Assembly (NCBI RefSeq): GCF_002150765.1
Contig: NZ_MUYM01000052.1
Coordinates: 1 to 64,000, forward strand
Direction of reading: 5' to 3'
DNA length: 64,000 nt
Origin: Lentzea kentuckyensis
GTDB lineage: Bacteria > Actinomycetota > Actinomycetes > Mycobacteriales > Pseudonocardiaceae
Positions 17,339 through 25,657 of this stretch are shown here, piece by piece. The notes under the pieces were generated by a model. The model saw only the letters and a list, made by a program, of their open reading frames with translations. It did not search any database and had not been told where the DNA came from. Within the stretch, counting starts at the first letter, position 1, and each line of letters opens with the position of its first letter. The position numbers and the translations under genes were made by a program.

Positions 17339-17386
17339 ACAACGAGAAGGGCCCGCCGGTCGCGACCGGCGGGCCCTTCTCGTTGT
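17339..17386. terminator. Bidirectional intrinsic terminator
   Basis: A perfect 22-bp stem (17339-17360 with 17365-17386) and a CGCG loop separate the convergent P450 and acyltransferase genes. Confidence 0.88.
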
Positions 17387-17390
17387 GTCC

Positions 17391-18566
17391 TTATCGAACC
17401 GCGCCAACGACATCCTCCTGCGGCGAGGTCTGCAGGGGCAAGACCTGCGTGCGGCCGAAGCGTCGCATGAACGGCGCCTCGACCCAGGCGAACAGCGCCC
17501 AGGAGACCAGCAGGGACACCGCGAAGGCCGCCACCAGGAACGCCAGCGCGACCGGAGCTGACCACGCTTTACCGCCCAGCGCGCCGAACGCGTTGATCTC
17601 CGTGCCGAACGCCCAGTGCCCGTACGTCAGCACGAGCCGGTGCACCAGGTAGAACGCGAACGACACCTCACCCAGCCACACCATGCTCGGCCGCGCGAAG
17701 AACGTCCTGCGCCCCTTGACGTCCGCGACGGCCGCGGCCGGGATCAGCAGCGCCAGCGGGATGATCGTCGCGCCGACGAACGCGTACAGGAACGGCACGA
17801 ACAGCGAGGCGACGTAGCCGGCGAACGCGAGCGCGATACCCCACTTGACGCCCAGGCCGATCCACCGCCCGGTCATGACGATCCGCGCCAGGATGATGCC
17901 GAGCGTGAACTCGAACAGACGCGTGACCGGGAAGTTGTAGACGAACCAGATCTGGGCGTAGGAAGCGGGACCCCACGGCCACACCGGCGTGGACGGCAGC
18001 AGAGCCTTGGCCAGCAACGGCACCGCGAGTACCGCGAGGACCGTGAGGCCGGCGTAGAACCACAGCCGCGACGGCCGGATCTTGTTGATCAGCACCAGCA
18101 GGAACGGGAACGACAGGTAGAAGATCGCCTCGACGGACAGCGACCACGCGACACCGTTGCCGGACAGCAGCACGTCGTAGTTCGGGATCCACGACTGCAC
18201 CAGGAACAGGTTCGCGACCGCGGCGGCCGGGTCGACCGCCTGGCGGAACACGAGCAGCAGGATGATCGCCGCGACGAACGTGACGACGTGGTTGGGCAGG
18301 ATCTTCGCGAACCGCCGCCGGAAGAAGTTCCCCTTCGTGTCACCGGGCCGCGCCGAGTAGGTCAGCACGAATCCGCTGAGGATGAAGAAGAACGACACAC
18401 CGACGAACCCGGCGGTGCTCGTCGCGATCATGTACAGGAAACCGACCTCGGGAGTCCGGAAGAGGAACTCCAGGCTGCCGTGGAAGACGAAGACCATTGC
18501 CGCGGCGACGAACCGCATGCCCGTCAGCGACGGGAGTCTCGACGAACTCGCTACTTGGCTCGACAC
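17391..18566 (-). CDS. Membrane acyltransferase (acyltransferase-3/OafA-like)
   Basis: I choose the GTG at 18566, preceded by GAAAGG, giving 391 aa; longer upstream reading lacks a good site. The protein starts with the family hallmark LPSLTGMRFVAAAMVFVFHGSL, including the RFxAA...H motif. About ten membrane helices follow (FFFILSGFVLTY, HVVTFVAAIILLLVF, WFYAGLTVLAVLAVPLLAKAL and others) and the end is FAWVEAPFMRRFGR. Family members transfer acyl groups to sugars or macrolides at the membrane, as in mycarose acylation. Here it probably acylates a deoxysugar of the product. It is divergent from the sugar 2,3-dehydratase gene. Confidence 0.88.
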   Translation of the reverse strand: MSSQVASSSRLPSLTGMRFVAAAMVFVFHGSLEFLFRTPEVGFLYMIATSTAGFVGVSFFFILSGFVLTYSARPGDTKGNFFRRRFAKILPNHVVTFVAAIILLLVFRQAVDPAAAVANLFLVQSWIPNYDVLLSGNGVAWSLSVEAIFYLSFPFLLVLINKIRPSRLWFYAGLTVLAVLAVPLLAKALLPSTPVWPWGPASYAQIWFVYNFPVTRLFEFTLGIILARIVMTGRWIGLGVKWGIALAFAGYVASLFVPFLYAFVGATIIPLALLIPAAAVADVKGRRTFFARPSMVWLGEVSFAFYLVHRLVLTYGHWAFGTEINAFGALGGKAWSAPVALAFLVAAFAVSLLVSWALFAWVEAPFMRRFGRTQVLPLQTSPQEDVVGAVR

Positions 18567-18736
18567 GGTGGGGACCTTTCGGAAACGACGATGTTGGGTC
18601 GCCCGATGGTGAGAACTCGCCAACGCGAATGGCTCGCGACCTGCTCGAAAGCCTTTTCCTCAGCCACTTCCCGATTCGCGCTTGAGCGTGCGCGGACACG
18701 GTTTCGGAGTCGAGGGAGTTTCCCAGGGAGGTTGCC
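18567..18736. promoter_or_regulatory. Divergent promoter region, acyltransferase / deoxysugar operon
   Basis: These 170 bases lie between divergent genes. Near 18631-18659 the heptamer-like units TCGCGAC, TCGAAAG and TTCCTCA appear at about 11-base spacing, which could be a SARP site. This is weaker than the array at 16032. No gene is seen. Confidence 0.35.
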
Positions 18737-20146
18737 GTGCCACCGTCCACCACGGAGCTGCGCAGGCGGGAGGACACCGACCTCCCGACGAGGCTCGCGA
18801 AGTCCGCCGCCACCGAGCAGGGCGCGTTCCTGCAGACCGAGCACTTCGACCTGTGGCTCACCGAACGCTGGCTCGCCAACGCGTTCCGCGTCGAGCGCAT
18901 TCCGTTCGCCGACCTGGACCTCTGGTACACGGAGGCGGAGACCGGCAACATCCGGCACCAGAGCGGCAAGTTCTTCACGGTAGAGGGCCTGAAGGTCGAC
19001 ACGCCGACGCGGTCGTGGAGCCAGCCGATCATCCGCCAGCCAGAGGTGGGGATGCTCGGCATCCTCGTGAAGGAGTTCGGCGGCGTCCTGCACTGCCTGA
19101 TGCAGGCGAAGATGGAGCCGGGGAACCCGAACCTGCTGCAGCTCTCGCCGACCGTGCAGGCCACGAAGTCGAACTACACCCGCGTGCACAAGGGCGCCAA
19201 GGTGAAGTACCTGGAGTACTTCGCCGAGGGTGCCCAGCGCGGCAAGGTGATCGTCGACGTGCTGCAGTCCGAGCACGGGTCCTGGTTCTACCGCAAGAGC
19301 AACCGCAACATCGTCGTCGAGGTGACCGAGGACGTCCCGCTGGACGACGACTTCTGCTGGCTCACGCTCGGCCAGGTGAACGCGTTGCTGCACCGGGACA
19401 ACCTCGTCAACATGGACTCGCGCACGGTGCTGTCCTGCCTGCCCGCCCCGGGTTACGCGGAGCCCGCCAACGACTTCCAGGCCGCGCTGCTGGCGTCGCG
19501 CGACCCGCACGCCGGCGCGCTGTCGGCGACGCCGGACGTGCTGAGCTGGTTCACCGGGCAGCGCGCCGACCACGACATCGAGGTTTCCCGCGTGCCGCTG
19601 GGCGAGGTGCCCGGCTGGATCCGCACCGAGGACGAGATCAGCCGGGAGGACGGGAAGTTCTTCCGGTGCGTGGCGGTGCGGGCGATCGCGGGCAACCGCG
19701 AGGTGACCAGCTGGACGCAGCCGTTGTTCGAACAGCACGGCAGAGGCGTCGCGGCGTTCATCGTGAAGCAGTTCGCCGGTGTGCTGCACGTGCTGGTGCA
19801 CGCGCGGCTGGAGGGCGGGTTCCTCGACACGGTGGAGCTGGGGCCGACCGTGCAGTGCGTGCCCGGCAACTACCACGACGCCGAACGGCCGCCGTTCCTC
19901 GACCACGTGCTGGCCGCGGAGAAGTCGAGAATCCATTACTCGACGGTGCATTCCGAGGAGGGTGGGCGATTCCTCGACACCGAGAGCGACTATCTCGTCG
20001 TCGAAGCGGACGAATCGTTCCCCGCCGAGGTCCCGCCGCAGTACACGTGGGTCACCGTCGGGCAGCTGACGGACCTGTTGCGGCACGGGCGTTACGTGAA
20101 CGTGCAGGCCAGGACCCTGGTCGCGGCGCTCAACGCGCTGGGCTAG
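18737..20146 (+). CDS. NDP-hexose 2,3-dehydratase
   Basis: The 469-aa protein is of the EvaA/TylX3/UrdS family, which removes the C2 hydroxyl of NDP-4-keto-6-deoxyglucose, the first step to 2,6-dideoxysugars. It has the family's internal duplication. Each half carries a similar block: WYTEAETGNIRHQSGKFFTVEG, SWSQPII and FGGVLHCLMQAKMEPGN in the first, and IRTEDEISREDGKFF, SWTQPLF and FAGVLHVLVHARLEGG in the second. It starts at a GTG preceded by GGGAGG. With the 3-ketoreductase (5894-6826) and 4-ketoreductase (23586-24359) genes it gives most of a D-olivose-like pathway. No 4,6-dehydratase gene is in the window. Confidence 0.93.
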   Translation: MPPSTTELRRREDTDLPTRLAKSAATEQGAFLQTEHFDLWLTERWLANAFRVERIPFADLDLWYTEAETGNIRHQSGKFFTVEGLKVDTPTRSWSQPIIRQPEVGMLGILVKEFGGVLHCLMQAKMEPGNPNLLQLSPTVQATKSNYTRVHKGAKVKYLEYFAEGAQRGKVIVDVLQSEHGSWFYRKSNRNIVVEVTEDVPLDDDFCWLTLGQVNALLHRDNLVNMDSRTVLSCLPAPGYAEPANDFQAALLASRDPHAGALSATPDVLSWFTGQRADHDIEVSRVPLGEVPGWIRTEDEISREDGKFFRCVAVRAIAGNREVTSWTQPLFEQHGRGVAAFIVKQFAGVLHVLVHARLEGGFLDTVELGPTVQCVPGNYHDAERPPFLDHVLAAEKSRIHYSTVHSEEGGRFLDTESDYLVVEADESFPAEVPPQYTWVTVGQLTDLLRHGRYVNVQARTLVAALNALG

Positions 20147-20256
20147 TCGAGCGGACCGGAAATACTACCTGTGCCACCTGGGAAAAACACGATCGGGTTA
20201 CGCGGCTCCAGCGCGATTCGAGTGCCACCCGATCCGGCTTGAATAGCGTGGACGAC

Positions 20257-21432
20257 ATGAAGATCCTAGTGAGTAGCGGTCCGTCGTTCGGCCTCTACTT
20301 CCCGGTCGTCCCGCTGGCGTGGGCCTTGCGGGCGGCGGGTCACGAGGTGCTCGTCGCGAGCCCGGAGAGCATGGCCGCCACGGTCAACGGCTCCGGGCTC
20401 CCGCACGTGGCCACCTACGGGCCCATGCACATGCGCGAGGTCATGCTGCACGACCGAGCGGGCAACCAGCTCGCGCAGGCCGGTACCGAGGAAGGCCTGC
20501 TGGAGCAGGTCGGCCGCGGGTTCGGCCGGCTCGCCGCCCGCACGATCGACGGCATGCTCGCCATCACCGAGGCCTGGCAACCGGACGCGATCATCGGCGA
20601 GGCCCACGCGTTCTCGGCCGGGGTGGCCGCGAAGATCCACGGGATCCCGTGGTTCGAGAACGGCATCGGCATCGGTTACCGCTCCGACATCGACGGCTGG
20701 ACGGCCGTGGAGTTCGCCCCCGAGCTGGAGAGGCTCGGGTTCGACTCCCTGCCGGAACCGGACATGGTGCTCGACACCTGCCCGGCGCTCATCCGGCCCG
20801 CTGATGTCGTTGCGGGACGACCGATGCGCTGCGTCCAGTACGACACACCGGCCCCGGTTCCCTCGTGGGTCTTCGAAAAACGCGACCGCCCGCGCATCAT
20901 GATCACACTCGGCACCATCCTGCCGAACTCCCCCGCGGGCCCGGCCATCTTCGACGAGCTGGTCCGCACCCTGCCCTCGCTGGGTGTGGAGCTCGTGCTC
21001 GCGATGCCGGACGAGGCGGTCGCCAAACTCGCTCCGCTGCCCGACGCCGTCGTCGCCGCCGGGTGGATGCCGCTCACCTCCGTGCTGCCCGCCTGTGATC
21101 TCACGGTGCACCACGCGGGTGGGGGATCGACCATGTCCTCCCTGATCGCCGGACTTCCGCAGCTGCTCGCTCCGGGAGTCATGGCGGAGCAACGGGATTC
21201 CGCACAGCGTCTCTGCGAGTTCGGTGCTGCCCGGCAGCTCCAGTCGCAGGAGGTGGAGCCGGTCGAGGTGCTCGAGGCCTGCCGGGCGTTGCTGGAGGAC
21301 GCGTCCTACCGGGATCGGGCGAGTCAGTTGAAGCACGCGATAGAGGAAATGCCCTCGCCCGGCGCGGTAGTGCCGGTGATCGAGGACTTCGTCCGTCACC
21401 GCGCCGTTGGCGCAGCGGAAGAAACTGAGTGA
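20257..21432 (+). CDS. Glycosyltransferase 1 (GT-B, GT1 family)
   Basis: The 391-aa protein begins MKILVSSGPSFGLYFPVVPLAWALRAAGHEV, shown here only as the typical GT-B start up to about residue 30, and ends in the nucleotide-sugar site HHAGGGSTMSSLIAGLPQLL near residue 290. This is the layout of antibiotic glycosyltransferases such as UrdGT2 and CalG. The ATG at 20257 is preceded by 110 bases after the 2,3-dehydratase, and the MFS gene follows 6 bases after its stop, so it is probably in that operon. It attaches a deoxysugar to the polyketide; O- or C-linkage cannot be told. Confidence 0.9.
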   Translation: MKILVSSGPSFGLYFPVVPLAWALRAAGHEVLVASPESMAATVNGSGLPHVATYGPMHMREVMLHDRAGNQLAQAGTEEGLLEQVGRGFGRLAARTIDGMLAITEAWQPDAIIGEAHAFSAGVAAKIHGIPWFENGIGIGYRSDIDGWTAVEFAPELERLGFDSLPEPDMVLDTCPALIRPADVVAGRPMRCVQYDTPAPVPSWVFEKRDRPRIMITLGTILPNSPAGPAIFDELVRTLPSLGVELVLAMPDEAVAKLAPLPDAVVAAGWMPLTSVLPACDLTVHHAGGGSTMSSLIAGLPQLLAPGVMAEQRDSAQRLCEFGAARQLQSQEVEPVEVLEACRALLEDASYRDRASQLKHAIEEMPSPGAVVPVIEDFVRHRAVGAAEETE

Positions 21433-21438
21433 GGAGCT

Positions 21439-23022
21439 ATGACCCAGAACATCGACGCGGCGCCGGATTCGGGTGCGCAGAGTTGGCCGGGAGCCAACGC
21501 GAGCCAGGGTGAGCCGTTCAAATGGCGCTGGCTGGCACTCGGCGTCATCCTGCTGGCCACCGCGATGGACATTCTCGACTCGCTGATCACGGTCATCGCC
21601 GCGCCGTCCATCGTGGCGGACATCGGTGGCGGCGCGACCTTCATCCAGTGGCTGGGTGCCGGGTACACGCTCGCCATGGCGTGCGGTCTGATCATCGGCG
21701 GCCGGCTGGGCGACATCTTCGGCAAGAAGCAGATGTTCGTCGTCGGCGCCACCGGCTTCACGATCGCCTCGGCGCTGTGCAGCGTCGCGACGACACCGGG
21801 CGTCCTGGTGACCGCCCGCGTGTTCCAGGGCCTGTTCGGCGCGATGATGCTGCCGCAGGGGCTCGGCGTCATCACCGAGGTGTTCCCGCCCAAGGAGATG
21901 GCCAAGGCGTTCGGCGCCTACGGCCCGATCCTCGGTCTCGCGACCATCGGCGGCCCGATCCTCGGCGGCTGGCTGATCAACCTCGACCTGTTCGGCACCG
22001 GCTGGCGGATGATCTTCCTGATCAACCTGCCGCTCGGCCTGCTGGCGGTCTTCGGTGCCATCAAGTGCTTCCCGAAGGCCAACAAGACGGCGAAGAAGCT
22101 GGACCTGGTCGGCGCGCTGCTCGCCTCCGGTGGTGCCGCGCTGCTGGTCGTCCCGGTCGTGCAGGGACGTGAGGAGGGCTGGCCGGCGTGGACCTTCGTG
22201 TCCATCGTGGCCGGTGTGCTCACGTTCTTCGTGTTCGGCTGGTACGAGGGACGCCGCGACAAGAAGGGCGGCGAGCCGCTCGTCGTGCCGTCGCTGTTCA
22301 AGAAGAAGGCGTTCAACGGTGGTCTGGGCGCCGGCCTCGCGCTGTTCTCCGCGCTCACCGGCTTCTCGCTGGTGCTGAGCGTCTACCTGCAGCTGGGGCT
22401 CGGGTTCAGCGCCCTGGGTGCGTCGCTCGCGGTGCTGCCGCAGGCGATCGGCTCCACGTTCGGCTTCGCCGCGTCCGGTGCCGGTCTGGCCGCGAAGCTC
22501 GGCCGCCGCCTGATCCACATCGGACTCGCCGGCATGATCCTCGGCCTGGTCGCGTTCTTCCTCACGATCAAGCTGGGCGGTCCCGACGTCGGTGGCTGGG
22601 CGATGTCCCCGTCGCTGTTCTTCGCGGGCATCGGCATGGGTCTCGCGATGGCGCCGTTCTTCGAGCTGATCCTCGCGGGTGTCGACCCGCAGGAGACGGG
22701 CTCGGCGTCCGGCACGCTGACCTCGGTGCAGCAGTTCGGTGGCGCGCTGGGCGTCGCGGTCCTCGGCACCGTGTTCTTCGCGGTGGTCGGCGGTTCCGGC
22801 TACCTGTCGGCGATCGAGACCAGCATCTGGGTGGTCGTGGCCCTCGAGGCCGTGGCGGCCGCGCTGATCTTCTTCCTGCCGAAGATGCCGAAGCCCGCCT
22901 GGGACCCGTCCCAGTGGGAAGGCGGCGACGGCGGCGGCGAGTGGAGTGCCGAAGCCGCGGCGCAATGGGGCGGTGGCGACAACGCTGCTGCGGCCGACTG
23001 GAACGCGGACGCCAAGAAGTAA
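21439..23022 (+). CDS. MFS drug efflux transporter (DHA2/EmrB-QacA type)
   Basis: The 527-aa protein has about 14 hydrophobic helices, the 14-TMS layout of EmrB/QacA exporters. It starts WLALGVILLATAMDILDSLI, motif A is GRLGDIFGKKQMF, and motif C-like GPILGGWLINLDLFG follows. The C-terminal 40 residues are a hydrophilic tail rich in Gly, Ala and Trp. Such pumps expel antibiotics using the proton gradient and often serve self-resistance. The location directly after a glycosyltransferase gene points to export of the glycosylated product. A hairpin terminator follows. Confidence 0.92.
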   Translation: MTQNIDAAPDSGAQSWPGANASQGEPFKWRWLALGVILLATAMDILDSLITVIAAPSIVADIGGGATFIQWLGAGYTLAMACGLIIGGRLGDIFGKKQMFVVGATGFTIASALCSVATTPGVLVTARVFQGLFGAMMLPQGLGVITEVFPPKEMAKAFGAYGPILGLATIGGPILGGWLINLDLFGTGWRMIFLINLPLGLLAVFGAIKCFPKANKTAKKLDLVGALLASGGAALLVVPVVQGREEGWPAWTFVSIVAGVLTFFVFGWYEGRRDKKGGEPLVVPSLFKKKAFNGGLGAGLALFSALTGFSLVLSVYLQLGLGFSALGASLAVLPQAIGSTFGFAASGAGLAAKLGRRLIHIGLAGMILGLVAFFLTIKLGGPDVGGWAMSPSLFFAGIGMGLAMAPFFELILAGVDPQETGSASGTLTSVQQFGGALGVAVLGTVFFAVVGGSGYLSAIETSIWVVVALEAVAAALIFFLPKMPKPAWDPSQWEGGDGGGEWSAEAAAQWGGGDNAAAADWNADAKK

Positions 23023-23045
23023 GCGCTACACCGGATTTTCTCTCC

Positions 23046-23082
23046 GGAAGGCTCGCCGATCACTGCGATCGGCGGGCCTTCC
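23046..23082 (+). terminator. Intrinsic terminator after the MFS gene
   Basis: An imperfect stem (GGAAGGC-type arm from 23046, GGGCCTTCC arm ending 23082) with a short CACTGC loop follows the transporter stop at 23022. It separates the operon from the downstream SnoaL gene. Confidence 0.7.
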
Positions 23083-23126
23083 GCCCGTGATGGGCTCTTT
23101 TCCAGGAATCTTCGAGGGAGACTCAA

Positions 23127-23576
23127 ATGACGGCCGTCACCGAACCTTCCTTGTACGTCGCGCTCGCCGCGACGTACAAGAAGTCGATCAGCGAGCACTA
23201 CAAGGACCTCGCGCTCAAGCTCCAGGTCGCGTTGAACACCCAGGACCTCAGCCTGGTCGACGGGCTCATCCACGACGACTTCTTCGACGTCACCGGCCCG
23301 CCCGGAATGTTCCCCGACGGCCCGGAAGGCGTGCGGCAGCACATCCTGTGGCTCAACCGCCGCTTCAAGGACGCGAAGTGGGAGGTGCAGCAGGCCGTCG
23401 CCGAGGGCACCACGGTCGTGCTGCGCGTCCGCTTCACCGGAACCGAGACCGAAGAGGGTCAGCCGGCACCCGTCGGCACGCGTTTCACCTACGCGCAGGC
23501 GCACTTCTTCGAGGGCCGCGACGGCCTTCTGGTGCAGCACATCGGTGTCCGCAGCGAGCAGGACATCTCCCAGTAA
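23127..23576 (+). CDS. SnoaL-like polyketide cyclase/hydroxylase-fold protein
   Basis: The 149-aa product has the NTF2-like alpha+beta cone of SnoaL: an N-terminal helix (YKDLALKLQVALNTQDLSLVDGLIHDDFFD), then GPEGVRQHILWLNRRF, the core strand TTVVLRVRFTGTETEEG and a final FTYAQAHFFEG. SnoaL-type enzymes close the fourth ring of anthracyclines by aldol condensation, while relatives hydroxylate or isomerise. It could close a late ring of this polyketide, but the Asp/His arrangement cannot be judged by eye. It heads an operon with the 4-ketoreductase and glycosyltransferase 2 genes and has a GGGAG ribosome site. Confidence 0.8.
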   Translation: MTAVTEPSLYVALAATYKKSISEHYKDLALKLQVALNTQDLSLVDGLIHDDFFDVTGPPGMFPDGPEGVRQHILWLNRRFKDAKWEVQQAVAEGTTVVLRVRFTGTETEEGQPAPVGTRFTYAQAHFFEGRDGLLVQHIGVRSEQDISQ

Positions 23577-23585
23577 GGGACTTCC

Positions 23586-24359
23586 ATGGACGTCATCGGG
23601 CGTGGCTTTCTGGCCATGAACCTCGCACGCATCGCGGGCAAGCATCATGACGTCGTCGCGTTCGCGGCCGGATCTTCCTCGACCGTCGCCACGTCGGCGG
23701 ACGAGTTCGGTCGCGAAACCGGCATCCTGCACGACCAGATCCGCAGGTGCCGGGCCGAAGGCAAGCTGTTCGTGTACTTCTCCACCGCGTCCGCCGCCAT
23801 GTACGGCTCACCGGACTCGCCGGGCACCGAGGACGGGCCGGTGTACCCCGGCAACGCCTACGGGCGCCACAAGCTCGCGATGGAGGCGTTGATCCGCGCC
23901 TCCGGGGTGGCGTATCTGGTGGTGCGCCTGGGTCATCTCGTCGGACCGGACCAGCGTCCACATCAGATGATGCCGACTTTGGTGGCACAGGTGCGTTCCG
24001 GCGAGATCGAGGTCTGGCGCGGAGCACATCGTGACCTCATCGACGTGCTCGACGTGGTGCGGCTGCTCGACGCGTTGCTGACCATCCGGGTGTTCGACGA
24101 GGTCGTCAACGTCGCCAGCGGCGTGCCCGTCCCGGTCGAGGACGTGGTGGCACACCTGGAAAACCGGCTGCGCGTGCCGTTGCGGAAGACCTACCGCGAG
24201 GCGTACGCGCGGCACGACATCTCCCTGGCCAAGCTCACCCGCCTCGCGCCCGTCGTGCGCGAACTGGGTTTCGGCCCCGACTACTACCGGCGCGTCGTCG
24301 ACCGCTATCTCAGCGCCACGACCGGCGTGCCGCTCGAAGACCTACCGTCAGCCGGATGA
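23586..24359 (+). CDS. NDP-hexose 4-ketoreductase
   Basis: The 257-aa protein is an extended SDR. It starts abruptly at the dinucleotide site (MDVIGRGFLAMNLARI), which is the normal start for the UrdR/LanR-like 4-ketoreductases. Ser lies in FSTASAAMYG, the catalytic Tyr-x3-Lys is YGRHK, and VRLGHLVGPDQRPHQMMP follows. It would reduce the 4-keto group of the NDP-2,6-dideoxyhexose after 2,3-dehydration and 3-keto reduction. No 3- or 5-epimerase is seen nearby, so a D-configured sugar such as olivose is likely. The genes on both sides are within 14 bases. Confidence 0.82.
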   Translation: MDVIGRGFLAMNLARIAGKHHDVVAFAAGSSSTVATSADEFGRETGILHDQIRRCRAEGKLFVYFSTASAAMYGSPDSPGTEDGPVYPGNAYGRHKLAMEALIRASGVAYLVVRLGHLVGPDQRPHQMMPTLVAQVRSGEIEVWRGAHRDLIDVLDVVRLLDALLTIRVFDEVVNVASGVPVPVEDVVAHLENRLRVPLRKTYREAYARHDISLAKLTRLAPVVRELGFGPDYYRRVVDRYLSATTGVPLEDLPSAG

Positions 24360-24372
24360 AGGAGCAACGGCA

Positions 24373-25545
24373 ATGCGAGTACTGATCAGCACGTGGCCGG
24401 CGAGCGGGCACCTGCAGCCGATCGTCCCACTGAGCTGGGCACTGCGCGGTGCCGGTCACGAGGTCATCGTCACCACACCCCGGCACCTGGTGCCCTTCGT
24501 GAAGTCCACCGGCCTCGACGCGATCGCGCTCGGCGAGGAGCAGGACCAGAAGATGATGCTGCAGGGCATCATCCAGCAGGCCGGCGAGAACGCCTCCCCG
24601 GCCGAGGCGCTGCCGCGGCCGGACCGCCAGTTCTGGGGCAACATCGCCTACGGTCCCGCCGGCCGCACCGCGGAGATCCTCCCGCTGCAGCTGGAGAAGG
24701 CGAAGGCGTTCGCGCCCGACCTGATCCTGACCGACCCGATGGACCTCTCCGGGCGGCTGCTCGGCGGCATCCTCGGCGTGCCCGTCGTGCGGCACCGCTG
24801 GGGCGTCGACCCGCTGACGGAGGCGTTCGAGGAGACCGCCCACATGGTCCTCGACCCGGTGGCGCAGCAGATGGGCCTGACCGGGCTGCCGGAGCCGGAG
24901 CTGACCATCGACCCGTGCCCGCCGTCGTTCCAGCTGCCCGGACTGGAGAAGGGCCGTCCCGTGCGGTACCTGCCGTCCAACGGGTTCGGCGCCGTGCCGG
25001 ACTGGGCGCTGGAGCAGCCGTCGAAGCCGCGGATCTGCGTCTCCTTCGGCTCGATGCCCAAGGAGCTCGGCATGCGCAAGGTGCTGGGCTGGGTCTACGA
25101 GGCCATCGCACGCCTCGGTGACGTCGAGGTCGTCCTCGCCGTGCCGAACGGGATCGACGCCGAGGACCACTCGGTGATCGCGGACAAGGTGATCTCGTCG
25201 TCGCACCTGCCGCTGAACCTGTTCATGCGGACGTGCTCGGTGATCGTGCACCACGGCGGTTCCGGCACGGGCCTGACCGCGCTGGAGGCCGCCACGCCGC
25301 AGCTGGTGCTGCCGCAGTTCGCCGACCACTTCCCGTGGGCGGAGCGGCTGGAGGCCACCGGTGCCGGTGCGTACGTCGAGGGCGTGGAGAAGCAGCAGGA
25401 CGTCGGGTTCATCCAGGACCGCCTGGAGGAGCTGATCCACAAGCCCGAGGCCAAGGAGGCGTCGCTGGCGCTGCAGCACGAGATCCACAACGCGCCGTCC
25501 CCGGCCGCGCTGGTGCCGGAGCTGGAAGCCCTCGCGGCCGTCTGA
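24373..25545 (+). CDS. Glycosyltransferase 2 (GT-B, GT1 family)
   Basis: This 390-aa GT-B enzyme starts MRVLISTWPASGHLQPIVP, and its C-terminal donor-binding motif is VHHGGSGTGLTALEAATPQLVLPQF, cited in part for residues about 295-315. A central PRICVSFGSMPKEL lies at the interdomain site. The His-Gly-Gly-Ser-Gly stretch is the classic nucleotide-sugar pocket of antibiotic glycosyltransferases. It lies 13 bases after the 4-ketoreductase gene with GGAGCAACGG upstream, so the two are co-transcribed. Two glycosyltransferases imply two sugars, or one sugar at two positions. Confidence 0.9.
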   Translation: MRVLISTWPASGHLQPIVPLSWALRGAGHEVIVTTPRHLVPFVKSTGLDAIALGEEQDQKMMLQGIIQQAGENASPAEALPRPDRQFWGNIAYGPAGRTAEILPLQLEKAKAFAPDLILTDPMDLSGRLLGGILGVPVVRHRWGVDPLTEAFEETAHMVLDPVAQQMGLTGLPEPELTIDPCPPSFQLPGLEKGRPVRYLPSNGFGAVPDWALEQPSKPRICVSFGSMPKELGMRKVLGWVYEAIARLGDVEVVLAVPNGIDAEDHSVIADKVISSSHLPLNLFMRTCSVIVHHGGSGTGLTALEAATPQLVLPQFADHFPWAERLEATGAGAYVEGVEKQQDVGFIQDRLEELIHKPEAKEASLALQHEIHNAPSPAALVPELEALAAV

Positions 25546-25549
25546 TGGT

Positions 25550-25597
25550 GCGTCTGCAAGTACTACCAACAGCACCGCTGGTAGTACTTGCAGACGC
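25550..25597 (+). terminator. Terminator-like hairpin after glycosyltransferase 2
   Basis: A perfect 19-bp stem (25550-25568 with 25579-25597) closes a 10-base loop just after the glycosyltransferase stop. The stem (GCGTCTGCAAGTACTACCA) is much less GC-rich than the other hairpins in the window. Confidence 0.75.
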
Positions 25598-25609
25598 CAT
25601 TTCCGCAGC

Positions 25610-25649
25610 GCGAAGATGCCCCCGGCTCGCGAGCCGGGGGCATCTTCGC
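25610..25649. terminator. Perfect 40-base palindrome between convergent genes
   Basis: Positions 25610-25649 form an uninterrupted palindrome centred on CGCG, starting GCGAAGATG. It lies between the convergent glycosyltransferase 2 and alcohol-dehydrogenase-like genes, and most likely terminates the leftward gene that ends at 25658. Confidence 0.75.
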
Positions 25650-25657
25650 GGGCGCGT

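Noticed and set aside
18682..21432. A 916-codon forward frame covering the 2,3-dehydratase and glycosyltransferase region
   Set aside because: Its first two-thirds is out-of-frame, Arg-rich reading over the dehydratase gene. Only the part from 20257 on encodes a real glycosyltransferase.
20266..22965. An 899-codon reverse frame opposite the glycosyltransferase and MFS genes
   Set aside because: It is an antisense artefact of high-GC codon bias, with Arg/Asp/Gly-rich composition and no recognisable domain.
25610..25649. End of an insertion sequence
   Set aside because: No transposase gene, no target-site duplication and no second copy in the window. The position between convergent genes fits a terminator.
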